From contig CAJHZI010000458.1 in assembly GCA_905160935.1 (NCBI GenBank), positions 941,001 to 1,005,000 of the forward strand: DNA of 64,000 nucleotides, given 5' to 3'. A model generated the notes under the pieces. That model was not told where the DNA came from. It did not search any database and saw only the letters and a list, made by a program, of their open reading frames with translations. Every line of letters begins with the position of its first letter. Within the stretch, counting starts at the first letter, position 1. Below are positions 57,701-64,000 of the stretch, piece after piece. The position numbers and the translations under genes were made by a program. This DNA is from Enchytraeus crypticus (taxonomy: Eukaryota > Annelida > Clitellata > Enchytraeida > Enchytraeidae).

Positions 57701-60700
57701 CAACATATATAGCATCAAACAGAAACTAAAATTTGCTCACCATGGCCATCAGAGAGGGTACTGAAGTACCCTATCGAGCTGACCACCGCAGTAAACAAAG
57801 AAAGAAGGAAATCGAAAGAAGCACTAAAGTTTTGTCTAAAACATGACAACAGTAATATGTTACGTTTATGTCACTAGGATTGTAAATAAATTACCCAAAA
57901 TAATATATGATACGATTATCTAATATATATCAGATTTTAAATAGTAATTCAATAATTACCAATATTCCATAAGAAAAAGTCTGTATGACACCTTAAAAGA
58001 ATTAAAAGAGTTTAAGTTGCGAATTGCAATAGGTATAGCATTCCATATTGAGCATCCTTCAAATACATTAGATGAGAAGTTAAAACGATTCGCAGGTAAA
58101 GAAAGATAATTGGATACCGAAAGCCTAGTCTGATATCCGCTATTTAAAAGATTAGATATAGACATATCTTTTATAACTTCAGACATGAATCCTTCGTGAT
58201 ATAAGCACTTATAAATCATATTGGCAGTCATAGACTTATACAACAGATGTATCGGCAAGGTACTGTAGTTCTCATAAAGGAGCTTGGTTTTGTATCGTCT
58301 GTCTTGAACCTGGAGAGTCCTAAGGGCTCTATTATTCGCTACATGCAGAGGATGAAGTGCTTTGTCCGAATTATTTCCATAAATTATAAGGCCGTATGAA
58401 ATTCTACTGAACACCAAAGACAAATATAAATTTTTACGACATATTGCAGGCAATAGCTCTCTGCGTCTGTTTAACATACTACGGATGCTATTGATTTTAG
58501 AGGTTATACATTTGATATGTTCACAAAAAGTTAAATTATCATCAATATTTACACCAAGAAACTTAACCAGTTTAACTCTTGACAGAGCATTTCCATTAAC
58601 AGTAACAGCAAGGTTATTAGCTAATATATAATCCTCATTACATTGGGATGGGTAGAAGAGCATGTCGACAGATTTGGAGCAGTTAATAATTAGTTTATTA
58701 GCCTTACTCCATTCCCTAATTCGCATACATTCAATGTTAGCCTTTTTGTAGAGGTCTGTTAGATTATTGGCATTAACAAAAGTATTTGAATCATCTGCAA
58801 ATAATTTGAGATATCCTTCAATAGAGGCATTTTGAATATCATTAATATATAGTAAAAATAAGATAGGACCCAAGATTGATCCTTGGGGTACACCAAGGGT
58901 AACGTCATAAAGTTTTAAATGACAGATCCTGAGGTGAATTGAACTCTCGTGGGTTCGAATCCCAGCTGCGCTGATTTGAGAGTAAAATCTTGGACATTCA
59001 CTGGACTGGTTATATGGAAAATGGTCTAAATTGCCTAACGGTTTAAACATGTGGTATTAAAAGTGATAGATATCAACTTAGTTGATCATTTCACTATAAT
59101 GCGTGTTTACTTTTTACATCACACTAACGGCATAGTGACAGATACAATCACACGTGTATCATCATACTGTATGTGTTGCACTGTCCTAGGGATGTCGTCC
59201 ATACAGCATTGAGGCGTGCGAGCACCACACTAACGGTACGAGACCTCCGTGCAAGAAAGATCTCGACCCCACGCCCAAGTGTGTGGAGAAGTGCCAGCCC
59301 AACTACCAGCTCCAGTACAAGCAGGATAAGCACTTTGGTACGTCTACATAAGTATCTCAGTCTCTACCTGTCCACAGAAGTATCAATATCTACCTAAGTA
59401 TATTAGTCTACCTGTCTACATAAGAATATATTCTACCTTTCTACCTAAGTATCTTGGTCTACCTGTCTACCTAAGAATCTACGTCTACCTTCCTACCCCA
59501 TTTCTCTCTGTTATGCTGCTAAATAATAAGTCCATGGAACATATTCCTCTGCAGAGTCTGCTAGCATCAACTCATATTAGCGCTTCTTCTTCCAGAGCTC
59601 TAGTTTATTGGCTTTTTTTAACATTAAAAGGAAATTTCATTTTATTTTTTCTTTCCTTCGTTTTTTGCACGTTTTTGTATGTTCTGTAAGGGTTTTGGTT
59701 GCCCAAGTGGCGTTTGATTCCAAAGCATATCTCACATTTTAAATTCATTATAAATTAGTCTAGTCTGAACATTATCTTTTCCAGTCGTGTCTGAACATTC
59801 GAATTTCTTGTTTACTGATTCATTAATGTTGATATAAATTAGTTTAGGTCTCAATGTAGTGGACTTAAGAGTTACTTTGTCTGATTTGATGTGTAACTAA
59901 TTGAGTTAACGTTGTTGTTGTTTTAGAATGTGTTAATGGCGTAGAGGTAACGTCATGAAATTTTAAATGATAGATCCTGAGGTGAATTGAACCCTCGTGG
60001 GTTGGAATCCCTGCCGTGCTGATCTGAGAGTAAAATCTCGGACATTCACAGCACTGGTTCTACGGAATATAGTCTAAATTGCCTAACAGTTTAAACATGT
60101 GGTATAGAAAGTGATAGATATTAACATAGTTAATCATTTCACTGAAATGAGTGTTGTTGTTCAGCGACTTCCACGTACTCGGTGGACAGCGAGGAGGATC
60201 AGATCAAGGCTGAGCTGATGAACCACGGACCTGTGGAGGCTGCCTTCACTGTCTACGACGACTTCCTCCTCTACAAGTCCGGTCTGTATTGCTAAACACA
60301 TCGGTTTAATTTATTTCCAGTGCTTGTCAACATTTTGAAACTTATAACCTTTGTCAAACCTTAATCAATTGCATTAAGTTAATGTATTATGAATGGTACT
60401 TTTCCAGATGAAATGAAAATTGCAAAAGTTTGCCCGATTCTTAAATGAGGCCCTAATTACAAATTACAAACTTTAGAACAATTAGTCTCTTAACTTGCTC
60501 CTCTAAAATATTCGAGAAAGTCTTTGCAAAGAGAATGCTCACATTTATTGACCTACACAATATCTTCACACCTGACCATTATGGATATTAGATAGGGCAT
60601 TCCACGAAGATGGATTTATTAAATCTGCAGGATAAGATATTTAAAGCTATTGATAATAAAGAATTTTGTTTATGTATCATTATAGATTTATCAAAAGCTT

Positions 60701-61271
60701 TTGACACTTTAAACCATGACATTTTAATTAAAAAATTGGAAACATCTTTTTAGAGGCATATCTAACTCACTTATAAGGAGCTATTTAACCAAGGGACATC
60801 AGTATGTGGTCTATAATAATTCAGAATCAAACAATGGGACTATACATTGTGGCAGGATCACAAGGATCAATTTTAAGACCTTTGATATTTTTGATTTATC
60901 TCGCTCTTCAGTGTGCTGCCAAGTGGCAGGTTCAAGGTCCACGATTTTCATACTCAAAGTCTGCTTTCTCGTTCCATAAGAGCACTCCTTAGATCGACAA
61001 GTTAATCCCTTCACAAAGTCACTTAAGTAAGATCAGTTCAATTAAAAATGCTAGCTTTTCGTAGTTTCGTTTACTCAATTTTTCTGAATTGTATTAAATC
61101 AATTAAGGTATAATTCATTAAAATTGATCACTTGACTGTAAATCATTTCATTTATAATTAGGTAGTTCCTGTTATAATTGAAGTGAATACAATCTTAGAA
61201 ATTTTAAGTAAATAATTTTATAATAATATCGCATTTTATATATAATATTTAAAAAGTTACTGAGGTTGTGA

Positions 61272-61339
<68 letters not shown>

Positions 61340-63304
61340 GATTACATGTGCACAGTTGATTGTGTGTTCAAATACTTTCTACATATATGTTTAAAAAACC
61401 CAAATCACAATCATAGACTGAAAATATTTAGACGCAAACTAGTGGCTTGCATAGCGTCATATATAAAGACATATTCTGTCAATATTACAGCTTTTTTTGC
61501 AGGATTTTGCTTAAACAAGTTTGCTCTAATGTAGTGCTAATGTCTGCAGAGATTCCGTACAGATACCACTGCCGTCGCTTTTGTTTGATGAACCATTGGT
61601 GAACTCCTCGAAAGCCTTTTTGTTTTACTTATTAATTGGTTGATTGACTGAATGAATGATATTCATGTATTCACTCAGTCATCCAATTTATAAATAAAAG
61701 TTGTTGAATGAAGATGTGTATCATTGGTTTGAACTATGGAATGTGGGCGTTTTTCTGCCCTTTTCATAGAGTGCTCCTGTCACGTTATTAATTGTACACT
61801 GTTAAGTGCTTAATTGGTTGCAGCAGCAGATGTATTCAGATACATGTGTTATGATTATGTGTTATAATATTATATGTTATATTATTAATATTATTATTAA
61901 AACATAACATAACATTACAGAGTCAGCAAGCAATTACATGCTTGTTTATGACTCATATTATTATTAAATTATACTCATATATTATATTATTATTATATAT
62001 TATATTATTACTATTATTTTGTTATGATATTCGTTATATGATGTGTTATGATTATGATTGTGTGTACGTGTGTGTAGGTGTCTACAAGCACACTACTGGA
62101 AGTGCGCTGGGGGGTCACGCCGTGAAGCTAATGGGGTGGGGTGTAGAGAATGGCGTCAAATACTGGCTCCTTGCAAATTCCTGGAACACTGACTGGGGAG
62201 ATAATGGTAGAGTTTTGCAGTTGCCTCTTTCTGTCATTGAAGAATTTTTATGCATAAACAATGTCTCTGCCAGTCACTGCGTTCTATTTCTCAATGGCGT
62301 AGGGGTAACGTCACGAAGTTTTAAATGACAGATCCTGAGTTGAACCCTCGTGGGTTCGAATCCCAGCCGCGCTGAACTGAGAATAAGATCTCGGACATTC
62401 ACTGGATTGGTTATACGGAAAATGTTCTAAATTGTCTAACGGTTTAGACATGTGGTATGAAAAGTGATAGATATCAACATAGTTGATCATTTCACTATAA
62501 TGCGTGTTTACATTTTTTACAGGCATTCTTAATGCATAAACATTGTAGCCATGTTAATTGTCTCTGCTAATCACTGCAGATATCCTTAATGCACGAACAT
62601 TGCATTCAACATCGTAGCTAGATCCTAACTCTCACTTGTAATTATTAGGCTACTGACATTCTCTAGCTCTCTCTCTTACCGTCTTATCAGCTCACTTTTT
62701 CGAGAACAAAAGTAAATTTTTGCCTGTACTTGTTCATAATACATAGCTTAGCTTTTGCTCTTCATCATGAAATCGTGTAGTATGTCGAGTTTAGCCTGTA
62801 TACTAAAACTAGGAACTAATACACCTTACTCCTAGAAAAACCTCTGAAACTAGAACTCGAGCTTCTCGCTTGGTTTCAGAGGTGTGGCTTTAATTACGCC
62901 TAGGGCTACTTGTGACAGATCTTTAGCATTATAGTTTTGATGTTGGCCTTTCTAAACGACACATCCTGTTTACGGATAGTATTATAAAGTTTGCACATCT
63001 CCTATATCATCCTTGTACGAAGAAACGGGGGTTATACCTTTACTATTTTTATACTTATTAGTAATATTGAAACGTTTGTTGCCCGAGAGGGAGATATGAT
63101 GGTCTGCTGTATAAAATAAGTTGCATTCAGATATAAATTGTTAACTGCGTTGCATTTACAGAGATGTTGTTGAGAAGTGTGTGTTGCTTGTAGTACCATT
63201 TGATTGGAGGTTGTTTTGCTATTTCAGGATACTTCAAGATCCTGAGAGGCAAAGATGAGTGCGGCATAGAGTCAAGCCTTGTGGCTGGAGAGCCTAAGCT
63301 GTAG
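54707..63304 (+). CDS. Cathepsin B-like cysteine peptidase, copy 2 (8 coding exons, 335 aa)
   Basis: Exons 54707-54841, 55122-55322, 56211-56326, 57154-57238, 59190-59337, 60165-60281, 62078-62206 and 63228-63304. Each exon has exactly the same length and phase as in copy 1, total 1008 bases. Signal peptide 1-22; mature enzyme from [11 protein letters not shown] (83). The catalytic residues are Cys111, His281 (GGHAVKLMG) and Asn301 ([11 protein letters not shown]). The occluding loop has the normal His191-His192 pair ([14 protein letters not shown]), unlike copy 1, so dipeptidyl-carboxypeptidase activity is expected. Differences from copy 1 cluster around the residues after CC in exon 3 (YTCGFG against DGCGDG) and in exon 6. 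The introns are enlarged by SINE B and LINE insertions, yet the ORF is intact. Probably a functional lysosomal or digestive protease. Confidence 0.95.
55427..55665 (+). mobile_element. tRNA-derived SINE, family B, intron 2 of cathepsin B copy 2
   Basis: Full-length: head AATGTCTCAATGGCGCAATG then GTTAGAGGT (A box), B box GGGTTCGAATCCC, body and TGATTATTTCACTATATTGT end with an (ATT)n tail. Confidence 0.88.
56874..57130 (+). mobile_element. tRNA-derived SINE, family B, intron 3 of cathepsin B copy 2
   Basis: Full-length copy with A box (CAATAGTGCAATGGTTAGAG), B box GGGTTCGAATCCC and an (ATT)n tail ending about 25 bp before the exon 4 acceptor. Absent from intron 3 of copy 1. Confidence 0.88.
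57597..59110 (+). mobile_element. tRNA-derived SINE, family B, split by a LINE, intron 4 of cathepsin B copy 2
   Basis: The SINE head is at 57597-57619 and the rest at 58897-59110. The break lies at GGGTA, which is present on both sides of the inserted LINE (57615-57619 and 58897-58901). Confidence 0.85.
57620..58896 (-). pseudogene. 5'-truncated CR1/jockey-like LINE with open RT C-terminal half, inserted in a SINE
   Basis: On the minus strand about 310 codons are open, starting [20 protein letters not shown] (RT motif B), then [10 protein letters not shown] (catalytic block), [13 protein letters not shown] and [13 protein letters not shown], ending LFLMEYW-stop at 57956. About 335 bp of 3' UTR follow. 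It is truncated before motif B, so it cannot be active. The lack of stops suggests recent insertion. The longer 364-codon reading frame adds antisense SINE sequence at its N-terminus and is artificial. Confidence 0.9.
59338..59490 (+). repeat. Degenerate minisatellite starting at the intron 5 donor, copy 2
   Basis: The donor GTACGTCTACATAAGTATCT is followed by about 8 units of CTACCTAAGTATNTNGTCTA type. Confidence 0.75.
59931..60155 (+). mobile_element. tRNA-derived SINE, family B, beside the exon 6 acceptor of cathepsin B copy 2
   Basis: Head (TTAATGGCGTAGAGGTAACG), a mutated B box (GGGTTGGAATCCC) and body. The pre-insertion sequence GTTGTTGTT occurs on both sides (about 59909-59922 and 60153-60161), so the pyrimidine/GTT tract before TTCAG was duplicated. 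The SINE ends about 10 bp before exon 6. Confidence 0.85.
60340..60898 (+). pseudogene. CR1-like reverse-transcriptase fragment, intron 6 of cathepsin B copy 2
   Basis: Homolog of 49540-50110, with [31 protein letters not shown] and a [16 protein letters not shown] end. It is then joined to a family C SINE at 60898. Its presence in both copies shows that the insertion is older than the gene duplication. Confidence 0.85.
60898..61020 (+). mobile_element. SINE-like family C (5' part)
   Basis: CTTCAGTGTGCTGCCAAGTG to AAGTTAATCCCTTCACAAAG, adjoining the RT fragment. Not found at this place in copy 1. Confidence 0.7.
61021..62077. other. Remainder of intron 6, copy 2
   Basis: AT-rich, with (TA)n at 61269-61336, a family D fragment at 61905-61955 and TA/TTA-rich DNA to the exon 7 acceptor. 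No exon seen. Confidence 0.5.
62290..62520 (+). mobile_element. tRNA-derived SINE, family B, intron 7 of cathepsin B copy 2
   Basis: Head CTCAATGGCGTAGGGGTAAC, B box GGGTTCGAATCCC, body and the TGATCATTTCACTATAATGC end. The minus-strand ORF at 62311-62526 is its shadow. Confidence 0.88.
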
Positions 63305-64000
63305 AGTCTACGCTGTAATCAAAGATTCCGTGTTTTATACTGTCAAGAACTTGCTCATTTCTCTCGTTGAAAACTTCGGCAATAAAAACAATTAACCGAA
63401 TATTTTATGACAAAGTGGATCAATCCACTGGATGATAATACAGTTATTTTTATTAGGCCTGTATTTAATTAAACTGAACGTGAGTTCATTAATAATAAAG
63501 CTACATGCCGAACTAGTGTACTGTATACTTTTGTTAATTAGAAATTATAAAATTTATTACTGTTTTAACTAACATTAATTTTTGTATTGAGCCACTTAGT
63601 TGTAACGCAACAAAATTTATTATTTTTTTGCTTTATGGCCTTCATCGTGAATACATCTGTTTAAATATTTAATTGCATTTATTTAGTTGCTAACAATAAA
63701 TTTTGATTTTAATATTTTAATATGTTTTAGCCTTGTATGACCAATAGTAAATGTTAAATTTAAAATACACAAATTGGGAATTTCGGAGGTGCTACTGTAC
63801 TTCATGTTAACTATGACACGTTTACGAAATAAGAAGCTAAAGCTTTGAACCAGACAATATGTAGTTTTATTTTGGATATCGAAGTCATAAAACTATAAAA
63901 GGTCATTTTTAATTAAGACTTGTAGGTTCTATTTACACATACATATATTGGTGCTCAGAAGTGCAGTAGCTATGAATTATTGAACTACTTCCCTTTCTAT
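63305..64000 (+). other. 3' UTR and downstream flank of cathepsin B copy 2, cut by window end
   Basis: Similar to 51548-52252 over its full length. The window ends inside the homologous block, so the duplication boundary is not seen. Confidence 0.7.
63494..63499 (+). promoter_or_regulatory. Polyadenylation signal, cathepsin B copy 2
   Basis: AATAAA about 190 bp after the stop codon, position-conserved with copy 1. Another AATAAA occurs closer to the stop at about 63380. Confidence 0.65.

Noticed and set aside
57956..59050. A 364-residue ORF with reverse-transcriptase motifs as one gene
   Set aside because: Its first 50 or so residues come from an antisense SINE; the rest is a truncated LINE ORF2.

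Overview
This window is AT-rich, repeat-dense DNA from an animal, probably a marine invertebrate. The evidence is spliced genes with GT-AG introns, AATAAA signals, tRNA-derived SINEs, several non-LTR retrotransposon families, hAT-type transposons and (TA)n or (CT)n tracts everywhere. The species cannot be named from sequence alone. Four host gene models can be supported by splice sites and matching intron phases, all on the + strand.

Region 1 (about 0.6-17.9 kb): four internal exons of a gene I do not recognise (588-749, 1731-1946, 3365-3552, 17790-17877). Its third intron holds a 13,000-bp inverted-repeat element (4314-17313). The element has near-identical arms of about 5.25 kb, begins AGT and ends ACT, and is flanked by 6-bp direct repeats ATAGGC, which are the terminal hallmarks of Polinton/Maverick elements. 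Each arm carries a small gene with two PC4/Sub1-like ssDNA-binding domains and four subterminal copies of a 13-bp repeat. The 2.5-kb centre carries none of the Polinton core genes.

Region 2 (18-25 kb): a 2-kb hAT-like element with an 8-bp target duplication, an eroded CR1-like LINE (23.2-24.1 kb), SINEs and unassigned AT-rich DNA. Region 3 (25.6-33.1 kb): four exons of a VOPP1/WBP1-like single-pass membrane protein with a Cys-rich ectodomain and a PPSY tail; its introns hold minisatellites and a LINE fragment. Region 4 (33-42.7 kb): intergenic repeats, including two precisely delimited hAT-type MITEs, an eroded hAT transposon and a foldback element.

Region 5 (42.7-64 kb): a tandem duplication of about 10 kb carrying two intact eight-exon cathepsin B genes of 335 codons each, with identical exon lengths and phases. 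Both keep the catalytic Cys, His and Asn. Copy 1 has Arg where cathepsin B normally has the second occluding-loop histidine; copy 2 keeps both histidines. The introns of copy 2 have received five sense-oriented insertions of one SINE family since the duplication, one of them about 10 bp from an exon.

Two themes stand out. First is the long-armed Polinton-like palindrome with its duplicated PC4-like gene. Second, several minisatellites begin exactly at exon-intron junctions, with the real splice site as the first or last repeat unit, which suggests that splice-site regions are being tandemly amplified.
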